A DNA stretch of 32,012 nucleotides from Syntrophomonadaceae bacterium (lineage in GTDB: Bacteria; Bacillota_D; Dethiobacteria; DTU022; PWGO01), in NCBI GenBank assembly GCA_003554535.1, contig PWGT01000088.1, positions 1-32,012 on the forward strand, written 5' to 3'. Under the pieces are notes generated by a model that searched no databases, was not told the origin of the DNA, and saw only the letters and a list, made by a program, of their open reading frames with translations. The position numbers and the translations under genes are program-made. Shown here in pieces: positions 23,879 to 31,875 of this stretch. The first letter of the stretch is position 1, and every line of letters begins with the position of its first letter.

Positions 23879-24691
23879 TTGACTTCTCTGCATTTTTCAG
23901 AAAAGTTGCAGCCAGCTATATTTTGGGAGCGCCCCAACCGGTTTCTTTTGCGCTGTAGCCTGGAAGACGGTTCCAATATGAGGCACGATAATAGCCGGGC
24001 AAATCACGATAATAGCCGGGCAAACGAAGATAACCATAGAAACACTAATCACCCAAATCCTGACAGTACCCCCGGCCAAATGGTAGATGTGCATCTAGCC
24101 GATCCCGGGCGTTTAAAAGAGCTGCTCATCCCCGGCAAGCAAATTTGGCTGCGCCCGGCCCAAAATCCCCAGCGGCGCACCCGGTGGTCAGCAGCCCTGA
24201 TCGAAAATCCCGAAGGAACGGCTCTGGTTTCCATAGATTCAACCCTGCCCAATCGTTTAGTGGCCAAAGCCCTTTACGAAGATGCTCTTCCTGTATTTAA
24301 GGACTGGAATGTGGAGAGAGCAGAATTCAAGATAGGCAACTCCCGTTTCGATTTTCTTCTCAGTAAAGGCCATGATCAAATGGCCCTGGAAGTAAAGAGC
24401 GCCACCCTGGTTAAAGAAGGCACTGCCCTTTTCCCCGATGCTGTTACAAGCCGGGGAGCCAAACATGTGCATGAACTTGCTGAAATTGCTTCCCGTCCCG
24501 GTTGGTCTGCTGGCATCTTGTTTGTTGTACAGCGAGAAGATGCCAGTAGCGTATCGGCAGCTGCAGACATAGACTCCCATTTTGCCTCCGCTCTGGCAGA
24601 TGCCCGACAAAAAGGCGTGCAAATAGCAGGCATCAGGTGTAAAGTAACCCAGCAAGCAATCTCTCTAGATAAGCCTATTCCGGTAGAATAA
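23879..24691 (+). CDS. sfsA: SfsA-family protein with an internal repeat insertion
   Basis: SfsA (sugar fermentation stimulation protein) is a conserved protein with an N-terminal OB-fold and a nuclease-like C-terminal domain; its true role is unsettled. The 270-residue product has the conserved VDVHLADPGRLKELLIPGK segment, SRFDFLL and the nuclease-like LEVKSATLV, then FPDAVTSRGAKHVHEL. Typical members have about 230 residues. The excess is an Asn/His/Asp-rich insertion of about 35 residues (roughly 33-68) made partly of a tandem HDNSRAN repeat. The frame is open from TTG 23843, but TTG 23879, about 10 nt after AAAGGA, gives the usual N-terminal length (FSEKLQPAIFWERPNRFLL). Confidence 0.9.
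   Translation: MTSLHFSEKLQPAIFWERPNRFLLRCSLEDGSNMRHDNSRANHDNSRANEDNHRNTNHPNPDSTPGQMVDVHLADPGRLKELLIPGKQIWLRPAQNPQRRTRWSAALIENPEGTALVSIDSTLPNRLVAKALYEDALPVFKDWNVERAEFKIGNSRFDFLLSKGHDQMALEVKSATLVKEGTALFPDAVTSRGAKHVHELAEIASRPGWSAGILFVVQREDASSVSAAADIDSHFASALADARQKGVQIAGIRCKVTQQAISLDKPIPVE
23984..24024 (+). repeat. 21-bp in-frame tandem duplication in sfsA
   Basis: The 20-bp sequence CACGATAATAGCCGGGCAAA occurs at 23984-24003 and again at 24005-24024, so the period is 21 bp. It encodes HDNSRAN twice, followed by a decayed third copy (EDNHRNT). Confidence 0.9.
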
Positions 24692-24739
24692 TAAGTTGCT
24701 CTTATATGATATTCTTTGATATTTTTCGCACAAAGGTTT

Positions 24740-24759
24740 TTTCTCTTTACATAGAGAAA
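24740..24759 (+). terminator. Weak hairpin after sfsA
   Basis: TTTCTCT (24740-24746) and AGAGAAA (24753-24759) form a 7-bp AT-rich stem followed by TTATATTTTAT. It may be a weak terminator for sfsA. The rest of the 24692-24887 gap shows nothing I can name. Confidence 0.35.
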
Positions 24760-24887
24760 TTATATTTTATCCAATATTTTTGATTGTCTATGATCGAAAA
24801 TTAAAAAATTGTACCGGAACAAAAGAATAATTTTTGTCTACAGATAAGTCACTGTTAAATCCATTCCAACAAGGAGGCAACTACTAA

Positions 24888-26990
24888 ATGGAAAAATTAT
24901 TTTACCCGCAGTCAATAGCTATTATCGGTCTTTCGTCTAAATCCACAAATATACCCCGCATAACCCTGGAAAATTTATTTCGATGGGGCTACAGAGGTCG
25001 CATTTTTGGGGTTAATGCCAAAAGCGAGGATGAACATGTAGACGGCATCCAGATGTACAATAAAGTCGAAGATCTTCCGGAAGTCCCCGATTTGGCTTAC
25101 TGCCTGGTACCGGCCAAAATAATTCCGGACATTATAGAAAGTTGCGGTAAGTTCGGAATCAAGCGTATGGCTATTCCCTCCGGAGGATTTGACGAGTATA
25201 GCGAACAAGGTGAACAGCTGGCAGAAAAGACACTTGCTACTGCCAGGAAGCACGGAATTCGTTTCGTAGGGCCCAACGGATTGACAGTGGCCAGCACAGA
25301 TAACGGATTGTGCTTGCCTTTCCTGCCTCTACACAAGTCTCCCAAAGGAGAAATGTCCATAGTTTCACAAAGTGGAGGGGTAGCAGCGTTCTTACTCAAT
25401 TATCTATCTGATGAGAATTTAGGGCTGGCCAAATTTGCCAGCATAGGCAATAAACTGGACCTGGATGAAGTGGATTTTTTGGAATACCTGGGGCGGGATC
25501 CCCAAACTGGAGTTATTTGCCTGTACCTGGAAAGTCTGGACAGAGGACGTGATTTTATTGAGACTGCCCAAAAAATAGACAAACCGGTAGTGGTTTACAA
25601 AGCGAATACTACTTCAGCCGGGGAAAGGATGGCCATGAGCCATACCGCTGCAGTAAGTAATGATGAAGATATCATAGATTCAGCTTTTGAAGATGCAGGA
25701 ATTATCCGCATTGATAATTTCCTTGATTTCCTGGAAGTTGTTAAAGCATTCCGGCTACCTCCAATGCGAGGCCGGCGGATTATGGTTATGAGCCCGGCAG
25801 GAGGTTTTACAGTAATGGCTGCTGACTTATGCGAGAAAGCTGGGTTTAAGTTCGCCGATATGGGCCAGGAGTTTTATGATGGGCTCAGCAAATTTAGTAA
25901 CGCTGGCGTAATACAGTTTTCCAACCCCCTGGACATGGGTGATATTTATGAACCGCAGATGGTAGCACATGTAATTTACTCGGTAATGCATTCAGAACAG
26001 GTAGACGGAGCCATGATGATTAGCCAGAGGCCCCAAATGCCCCAGGGCGATGATGTATTTAGGAAGATGTTTCTATCCGATCTTTCCAAGGAAACGTGGG
26101 GATCCATTCTATCTGCAGGCAAACCGTTTGGAATCTGTCTCTTTGGACCCAATAAAACAATAGGTCAAGCCAAGAGAGTAGTAGAATTTCCTATATTCAA
26201 CAGCACAGAAAAAATGGTCAATGCCATGTCTTTACAGATGAAATTTTATGAGCAAAAAAGGAAATTGCAAAACAAAGAAAAAGAAGCCTTACCCGAGAGA
26301 GATAAGGAGGCGGCACACAAGTGGATGGAAAACCGGGAGGGAGACTACGGGGAAGAAGTGCTGGAACTTCTGGAAGCCTATAATATTCCGGTGGCCGGTT
26401 CTGCGGTAGCCACAACCGAGGAAGAGGCATTGCAGCAAGCCCAAAAACTGGGGCTGCCGGTAGTCATGAAAGTAGTTTCTCCCGATGCCCTTCATAAATC
26501 TGACGCCGGCGGGGTAGTAATAGGTGTAGATTCTACGGAACAAGTAAAACAAAAGTTTGCCCAGATAAAAGAAAACCTGTTTAATTATGATTCCCAGGCC
26601 CGTTTTCATGGCGTGCGCATCCAGCAGATGGCCGAAGAAGGATATGACATGTTTGTGGGTGGCAAAAGAGACCCTTCATTTGGGCCAGTGGTATTCTTTG
26701 GCATGGGAGGAGTATTCGTGGAAATATTCCAGGACGTAGCCAACGTCCTGTGCCCCACAGAAACTGACAGCGTCTTTCAACGATTGGAGAGATTAAAGTC
26801 TCATGAGATACTGAGCGGGGTTCGAGGCAAGGCGGCTGGTGATACCCAGGCTTTTGTTGATCTGGTGGTTAAAGTTTCCCACCTCATGGCAGAATTTCCT
26901 CAAATCCAGGAACTAGACCTAAACCCGGTTAGGGTTTTCAGCCAAGGAGAAGGAGTAATGGCCCTGGATGCAAGAGCCAGAATAATTTAA
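24888..26990 (+). CDS. ADP-forming acetate/acyl-CoA ligase, fused alpha-beta
   Basis: This enzyme converts an acyl-CoA, ADP and phosphate to the free acid, CoA and ATP, a substrate-level phosphorylation step in some anaerobes. The 700-residue protein joins both subunits in one chain. A CoA-binding domain (residues 1 to about 130, SIAIIGLSSKSTNIPRI) comes first, then two succinyl-CoA synthetase-like flavodoxin folds, then an ATP-grasp domain (about 490-700). The phosphohistidine candidate is His252 in AMSHTAAVS, where many homologues have SHTG. The ATP-grasp part has VVMKVVSPDALHKSDAGGVV. ATG 24888 follows AAGGAGG at 10 nt. DUF1786 lies 33 nt downstream, so they are probably one operon. The acyl group is not predictable; acetate is only the commonest case. 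Confidence 0.92.
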   Translation: MEKLFYPQSIAIIGLSSKSTNIPRITLENLFRWGYRGRIFGVNAKSEDEHVDGIQMYNKVEDLPEVPDLAYCLVPAKIIPDIIESCGKFGIKRMAIPSGGFDEYSEQGEQLAEKTLATARKHGIRFVGPNGLTVASTDNGLCLPFLPLHKSPKGEMSIVSQSGGVAAFLLNYLSDENLGLAKFASIGNKLDLDEVDFLEYLGRDPQTGVICLYLESLDRGRDFIETAQKIDKPVVVYKANTTSAGERMAMSHTAAVSNDEDIIDSAFEDAGIIRIDNFLDFLEVVKAFRLPPMRGRRIMVMSPAGGFTVMAADLCEKAGFKFADMGQEFYDGLSKFSNAGVIQFSNPLDMGDIYEPQMVAHVIYSVMHSEQVDGAMMISQRPQMPQGDDVFRKMFLSDLSKETWGSILSAGKPFGICLFGPNKTIGQAKRVVEFPIFNSTEKMVNAMSLQMKFYEQKRKLQNKEKEALPERDKEAAHKWMENREGDYGEEVLELLEAYNIPVAGSAVATTEEEALQQAQKLGLPVVMKVVSPDALHKSDAGGVVIGVDSTEQVKQKFAQIKENLFNYDSQARFHGVRIQQMAEEGYDMFVGGKRDPSFGPVVFFGMGGVFVEIFQDVANVLCPTETDSVFQRLERLKSHEILSGVRGKAAGDTQAFVDLVVKVSHLMAEFPQIQELDLNPVRVFSQGEGVMALDARARII

Positions 26991-27023
26991 TGTATTATGC
27001 ATTCCCAATGAGGAGGTTTAGAT

Positions 27024-28121
27024 ATGAAAAGTATTCTGGCAATAGATGTAGGAGGCGGAACCCAGGATATTCTCCTATATGAACCCGGAGTAGAAATGGA
27101 GAACAATATTAAACTGGTCCTTCCTTCCCCCCCCCAGATCATTGCCAAACGCATAAGGAGATTAACCAGGGAAGGGAAAGATATATATTTGCACGGTTTC
27201 CCTATGGGAGGCGGCGCCTCTACAGGAGCCGTGAAGAAGCACCTGGAAGCAGGGTGCCGGGTTTACGCTACCCCTCAGGCTGCTCTTACCATAAAAGATA
27301 ACCTGGATAAGGTGACCTCTATGGGCGTTCAATTGGTAGAAACCGCCCCTCCGGGAAGCATACCAGTCGAATTAAAGGACATTGATACTGATGCCCTGCA
27401 AAGCGCTCTACTCCCTTTTGAAGTGAAATTGCCGGAAATTTTCGCCCTGGCAGTTCAAGATCACGGTTTTTCACCAAACGAAAGTAACCGTCGGTTTCGC
27501 TTTACTCACTGGGAAAAATTCCTTTCTGAAGGCGGTTATTTGTCGGACCTGGCATACACAGAAGCCACTCTTCCCTCCTATTTTACTCGTATGAAAGCCG
27601 CGCTGGAAAGTTGCCGGAAAACTACTGATAATGTATGGTTAATGGATACTGGTTCCGCTGCCATAATGGGAGCCCTGGAAGATCCAAAAGTTAAAGAAGC
27701 TACCGAAGCTAAAAGCGCCATGCTGGTAAACATGGGAAATCAGCATGCCATAGCCTTTTTGTTATCTGGCAACCGGGTTTATGGAGTCTTTGAACATCAT
27801 ACCCGGATGTTATCCCCGGAAAAATTGGCTGATTACCTTAAACGTTTTGCCCGGGGCGAGTTAACCAACACGGAAGTATTCGAAGACCATGGCCATGGCT
27901 GCGCTATCCTTCCTGAAGCCAGTCAGTTTTCTTTTGATTTCATTGCCGTCACTGGGCCACACCGCAACCTCGCTTCCAGCCTGGGCTACCTGGCTGTCCC
28001 TCATGGGGATATGATGTTATCCGGCCCCTTCGGACTGGTGAAAAGTGTCCGCGACAACTTGACAACCGAATCCCAAAGCAGCTCTAGCCAATTAAATGAA
28101 TGGCAATTGTATAATCGTTAA
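27024..28121 (+). CDS. DUF1786 protein (ASKHA-like, function unknown)
   Basis: The 365-residue protein matches the DUF1786 family as I remember it. It begins ILAIDVGGGTQDILLYEPG, a phosphate-binding loop of the actin/Hsp70/sugar kinase type, and has a second nucleotide-site-like segment, NVWLMDTGSAAIMGAL. HLHGFP-like and late VPHGDMMLSGPFGLV segments are also present. Some databases call the family a pyruvate formate-lyase activating enzyme. No CxxxCxxC cluster motif exists here, so it cannot be a radical SAM activase. ATG 27024 follows GAGGAGG at 7 nt. It is downstream of the acyl-CoA ligase. Its last 38 bp overlap the convergent methyltransferase gene. A run of nine C at 27127-27135 lies in the coding sequence. 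Confidence 0.8.
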   Translation: MKSILAIDVGGGTQDILLYEPGVEMENNIKLVLPSPPQIIAKRIRRLTREGKDIYLHGFPMGGGASTGAVKKHLEAGCRVYATPQAALTIKDNLDKVTSMGVQLVETAPPGSIPVELKDIDTDALQSALLPFEVKLPEIFALAVQDHGFSPNESNRRFRFTHWEKFLSEGGYLSDLAYTEATLPSYFTRMKAALESCRKTTDNVWLMDTGSAAIMGALEDPKVKEATEAKSAMLVNMGNQHAIAFLLSGNRVYGVFEHHTRMLSPEKLADYLKRFARGELTNTEVFEDHGHGCAILPEASQFSFDFIAVTGPHRNLASSLGYLAVPHGDMMLSGPFGLVKSVRDNLTTESQSSSSQLNEWQLYNR

Positions 28122-28716
28122 ACAAAGAATCTTCTACGGTTACATCCACATATTCCAACCTGTGGTTTTGCTCCTTCCCTGCCTCAGTGGCCACCTCTTC
28201 AACAAAGGAATGAGAAAGATTCCGACGGGGATGAGCCAAAATCATCTCGCTTCCATTGCGCAAAAAGCTAACAAGCACTTCTTTAAGTGAAGGTAGCAAG
28301 CGGGGTTCGTACATTATTTCTGAACCCAGGACCAAATCGTAGTTTAAATCCGCTGGGAAGTCTCGCCAATCCGCCCACATGGTTTCAAATTTCTGCAATT
28401 TGTTAGCCCGGGCATTTCGGGCACAAAAATCCAGGGCCAGCTGGTTGAAATCAGAAAAGGTGATATGAGCCCCCTTGCAACCAGCCATAAGCCCGGGAAC
28501 CCCTAACCCCGCTCCCAGCTCTATCGCGGTATAGCCAGAAAGATCCCGTTTTTCATAAAGATAACGCGCAAGCCCCACTGAAGCCGGCCAAATTTCAGCC
28601 CAGCACGGCACCTTATCTGGATCAGCAGGGTCGGTAATCAACTCCTCAAAATTTTTTACCTTGTAAACTAACATATTTAGGTTATTAAATTCCAAGTTCA
28701 TTTGCTGGGTTTCCAC
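28084..28716 (-). CDS. Class I methyltransferase, METTL/lysine methyltransferase-like
   Basis: The 210-residue protein is a Rossmann methyltransferase. It has the pre-motif PCWAEIWPASVGLARYL, motif I ELGAGLGVPGLMAG (about residues 66-80), ITFSDFN for ribose binding and LVLGSEIMYEP after strand 4. The tryptophan-rich pre-motif and the position of the MYEP segment resemble the METTL20/METTL21 group, which methylates lysines in proteins including the electron-transfer flavoprotein beta subunit. Which protein it modifies here is unknown. GTG 28716 follows AAGGAGG at 7 nt. It lies 95 nt downstream of the glycyl radical enzyme gene on the same strand. Its 3' end overlaps DUF1786. Confidence 0.8.
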   Translation of the reverse strand: METQQMNLEFNNLNMLVYKVKNFEELITDPADPDKVPCWAEIWPASVGLARYLYEKRDLSGYTAIELGAGLGVPGLMAGCKGAHITFSDFNQLALDFCARNARANKLQKFETMWADWRDFPADLNYDLVLGSEIMYEPRLLPSLKEVLVSFLRNGSEMILAHPRRNLSHSFVEEVATEAGKEQNHRLEYVDVTVEDSLFNDYTIAIHLIG

Positions 28717-28811
28717 AGTTTTTCCTCCTTAACAATATCCATGCCAAATTAGCAGAGGCTAAAATAGTCACATCCATTTAATACTTGCCCCACCTAGTAG
28801 CCTTATTTTAA

Positions 28812-31800
28812 TCAATGCTCGGTGCGTTCTATCAACTCTTCCTGCATCTCCCTGTTAAGCTCAACAAAGTAAGCATTATACCCGGAAATTCGCACCAGTA
28901 GCCACCTGTAATCTTCCGGGTTTTCCATGGCTTCTCGCAGCGTTTCGGAAGTAACCATGTTAAATTGCATCTGCATGCCTCCCATCTGGAAGTAAGTACC
29001 TGCATAGGCAGACACCCGCTCCACGTAATCCCGGTGACTATCCCGCGCTCCGGGACCCACTTTAACGTTAAAAGCAATGTTATTGGGCATCTTGAGGGGA
29101 TCCAGCCCGGCAATGGAATGAATACTGGGAAGAAGATCCTCGGAAGCACCGGGAGCCGGGGTTATACCCGGCGTGAAAGCTTTCCCTTTCTTTCTGCCGC
29201 TGGGCAGCGCCCCCGATAAAGAGCCAAAAGCCACATGATTGGACATACTCCAGAAACCACTGGTATATGGACCTCCGCGGTAATTATTGTAGCTCTGGTA
29301 CCGGTTATAGATAAAGTCAATTAACTCCTGCGCCAATTCCTGGGTCTGGGGTTCACCCGTCCCAAACTTGGGAATCCTTCTCATGATGTACTGATGCAAA
29401 GACTCCCACCCCTCAAAATCATTTTCCACAGCTTCCAGCAATGCAGGCCAGTCGGTGATATTTTCTTCATAAATAAGTTTCTTAATAGCCGCAAGGCTAT
29501 CTATGACATCGGTAATTGATACCAGAGCCGCACCGGAAGTGTTGTACATGGCACCACCATCAATGACATCCCGCCCTTTTTCCATGGGCCCCCGGAAAAA
29601 AGCCGAAAGTAAGGGAGTAGGATGTAAATGTTGGTGGGACTCACCCAGCATATTATTATAGGCAATTGAATTTTCAATGAGGCACGCCAACTGCTGCTTG
29701 TATGCTTCTTTAAAATCTTCAAAAGTAGGAAAAGCAGAACCATGGCGAGGGTCTCCTGTAGAGGGACCTATTTTTTGCCCGTTAAGAGGGTGAACACCGT
29801 TATTTAACGCCATCTCCAGAGGGGCAACAGTATTGAGAAGCATACAGTTGGTATGTCCCATGTGCCGCCCACAGCTGGTAGGCTCCACGCACCCGGTAGC
29901 TCCCCATTCGCGAGCATCAGCCGGAGAAAAACCCTGCTTTTCCACAGCAGCCAGGACAGCCTTATCATTGTGCAAGGAAGGAGTAGCAGTGGTAATAGTA
30001 TTTACTTCCACCAGGCGGTGCAAGTAATCCCAGGAATTAACTTCCGGGTGAAAGCGGGCATTCATGTTAGGCTCCCGCAAGCTCAACATTTCCGTGGCTT
30101 TTAGAAAAATATAGGTCATATCACTTACTGCACTGTGGCCATTTTGATCCACCCCTCCCAGGGTAAGAGCCTGATCAGAGGAGCTACCCCCAAAAAGGCG
30201 GTTGGCGATGTCCGGAACCAGGGGCAGGTGATCGGAACACTTTAAATAAAAACTTCCCACCAGTTCCAGAGCTTTTTCCACCACTCGTTGCCTTTCAGCC
30301 TCAGTTTGGGCCTGCTGAATTTCAGCCATAAAATAAGGCTGCAGCCACCTATCCAGCAAACCAAGCGACAAACCAGCGTTCATATTTTCCATGTGCAGGG
30401 CTACCCAACATATCCAGATGCTGTTGATTGCTTCCTGTAAGTTGCGCGCAGGGTGTTCGGGAACCTGCCTGCACACCCGGCTCATGGCTTCCAGTTCTTC
30501 TTTCCTGGTTGGAGACATCCCGTTAGATCGACCTGCTTGAAGCTGCCGCTCAGCTTCCGCTGCCAAATTTTCCGCATATTTAATAACTCCCTGGTTGGCA
30601 ATTTGCATGGCCTTGTAGAAATTTTTCTTATCTTCTTCTCCTGCTTCTGCGGAAGCTTTTTCCTTTTCTGCTGCCTCCTCAATAATACTTCTGAGCCCTC
30701 TTTTTAATATGGAAGGAAAGTCAGGAATAGTATGGGAAACCGCGTAGGGTTTCCAGGAAAAATAAAATACCCATTTTTCATCATACTGCTGGCAATGGGG
30801 ATTATCATTCCTGGAACGGGTGTATTCCATTATATTTTTATCCATCCAGAAGGGAAACACCTCATTATTTAAAAGTTCTATATCTTCCACATTGATGCGA
30901 TAGGGATTAAGATTGCGTTCATCTATCGTTAACAACTCCGGCCACATAGTAGCTGCCCCAAATTCGGGAAATAGGAGCACCCCGACCTCCTTGGAAGTAG
31001 TGGTTCCCGCCAGCAAATCGTCCGAACGTATAATCGGGCTCCGGTTAGCCAGGACATACCGCAAAGCTTCTGCCTGCCGTAAAGCAGGGTTCCTGCTTTT
31101 TCCATCCCGGTCCCGGAAAAACCCTTCTTCTTTAAAATACTCGGTGAGCAAAAATGCCCTTTCAGTGCATACTTCGGCAGGAGTTTGGTAAAGTTTTTCG
31201 CGGGCTTTGTAAAGGCGGGGGAAATCTTCCAGGCTATAATCGCTGAGGCATGGCTCGCTCAGCACTTCAACTGCATCATGAGGTTTCGAACGAAGAGTTC
31301 CCCTGGAAAAAGGTTTGCGAGAAGCTATTTCTTCCAGAGACTCCTTAGACTCCCCGTTTTGTTCCCGCCGGGTGCGAAAACCGTTCTCGTATAAGCAACT
31401 CCGCCTTAACTTGTTTCTCTTTTTCTTTCCCATGGTCAGTTCCTTCGAAACATGGCCAAACCAGGCCAGATAAATCAAATTACCCTCTACCTCCAGGTTT
31501 TGCTCCAGCATCATCAACAGTGGATCAGCAGGATTATTAACTGCAAATAGGGAGCGCATATGGTAAGGAGTTTTGAATATAAAAGTAAGATCCGGTTCTG
31601 TATTCAACTTGTTTTTTACTTTCATCTTCCCCTCTTTAAACTCTACCCCAATTTTCACCCCGTCATCACGGGTCCGCAATAAAAATGTGGCTTCCAGGTA
31701 ACGACTACCTCCAAACTCTTCCGGTATTATGAGGTTGCGGTGAAAACCGGGGTTTAACCGGAATGACCAGGCCATTGCCCGCAATACAGAACTAACAAAT

Positions 31801-31829
31801 TTCTGGGTAGCCACCCGTTCCAAAATCAT
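28812..31829 (-). CDS. Glycyl radical enzyme with N-terminal SCP2-like domain
   Basis: This 1005-residue protein has two parts. Residues about 30-130 look like an SCP2 sterol-carrier fold (GVKIGVEFKEGKMKVKNKLN, DLTFIFKTPYHMRSLF), followed by a basic linker (GKKKRNKLRRS, then TRREQ). From about residue 185 to the end is a PFL-type glycyl radical enzyme. The thiyl cysteine is Cys647 in GATGCVEPTSCG, with Glu649 two residues on, as in dehydratases and choline lyase. Pyruvate formate-lyase itself has two adjacent cysteines. The glycyl radical site is Gly983 in VRISGYNAYFVEL, 22 residues before the end. All core residues are intact. ATG 31829 has GGAGG only 3 nt upstream, so TTG 31823 is an alternative. 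No activase gene is in the window. The substrate is unknown; a hydrophobic one is suggested. Confidence 0.88.
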   Translation of the reverse strand: MILERVATQKFVSSVLRAMAWSFRLNPGFHRNLIIPEEFGGSRYLEATFLLRTRDDGVKIGVEFKEGKMKVKNKLNTEPDLTFIFKTPYHMRSLFAVNNPADPLLMMLEQNLEVEGNLIYLAWFGHVSKELTMGKKKRNKLRRSCLYENGFRTRREQNGESKESLEEIASRKPFSRGTLRSKPHDAVEVLSEPCLSDYSLEDFPRLYKAREKLYQTPAEVCTERAFLLTEYFKEEGFFRDRDGKSRNPALRQAEALRYVLANRSPIIRSDDLLAGTTTSKEVGVLLFPEFGAATMWPELLTIDERNLNPYRINVEDIELLNNEVFPFWMDKNIMEYTRSRNDNPHCQQYDEKWVFYFSWKPYAVSHTIPDFPSILKRGLRSIIEEAAEKEKASAEAGEEDKKNFYKAMQIANQGVIKYAENLAAEAERQLQAGRSNGMSPTRKEELEAMSRVCRQVPEHPARNLQEAINSIWICWVALHMENMNAGLSLGLLDRWLQPYFMAEIQQAQTEAERQRVVEKALELVGSFYLKCSDHLPLVPDIANRLFGGSSSDQALTLGGVDQNGHSAVSDMTYIFLKATEMLSLREPNMNARFHPEVNSWDYLHRLVEVNTITTATPSLHNDKAVLAAVEKQGFSPADAREWGATGCVEPTSCGRHMGHTNCMLLNTVAPLEMALNNGVHPLNGQKIGPSTGDPRHGSAFPTFEDFKEAYKQQLACLIENSIAYNNMLGESHQHLHPTPLLSAFFRGPMEKGRDVIDGGAMYNTSGAALVSITDVIDSLAAIKKLIYEENITDWPALLEAVENDFEGWESLHQYIMRRIPKFGTGEPQTQELAQELIDFIYNRYQSYNNYRGGPYTSGFWSMSNHVAFGSLSGALPSGRKKGKAFTPGITPAPGASEDLLPSIHSIAGLDPLKMPNNIAFNVKVGPGARDSHRDYVERVSAYAGTYFQMGGMQMQFNMVTSETLREAMENPEDYRWLLVRISGYNAYFVELNREMQEELIERTEH

Positions 31830-31875
31830 TTACCTCCCTTCATATGAGACAATTAAAAAACTTCCCTGTCTCACA

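Noticed and set aside
24257..24655. Open frames on the minus strand opposite sfsA
   Set aside because: Conserved SfsA motifs run through the plus frame and the minus frames show no motif.
27024..28121. DUF1786 protein as pyruvate formate-lyase activating enzyme
   Set aside because: There is no CxxxCxxC cluster motif, which a radical SAM activase requires.
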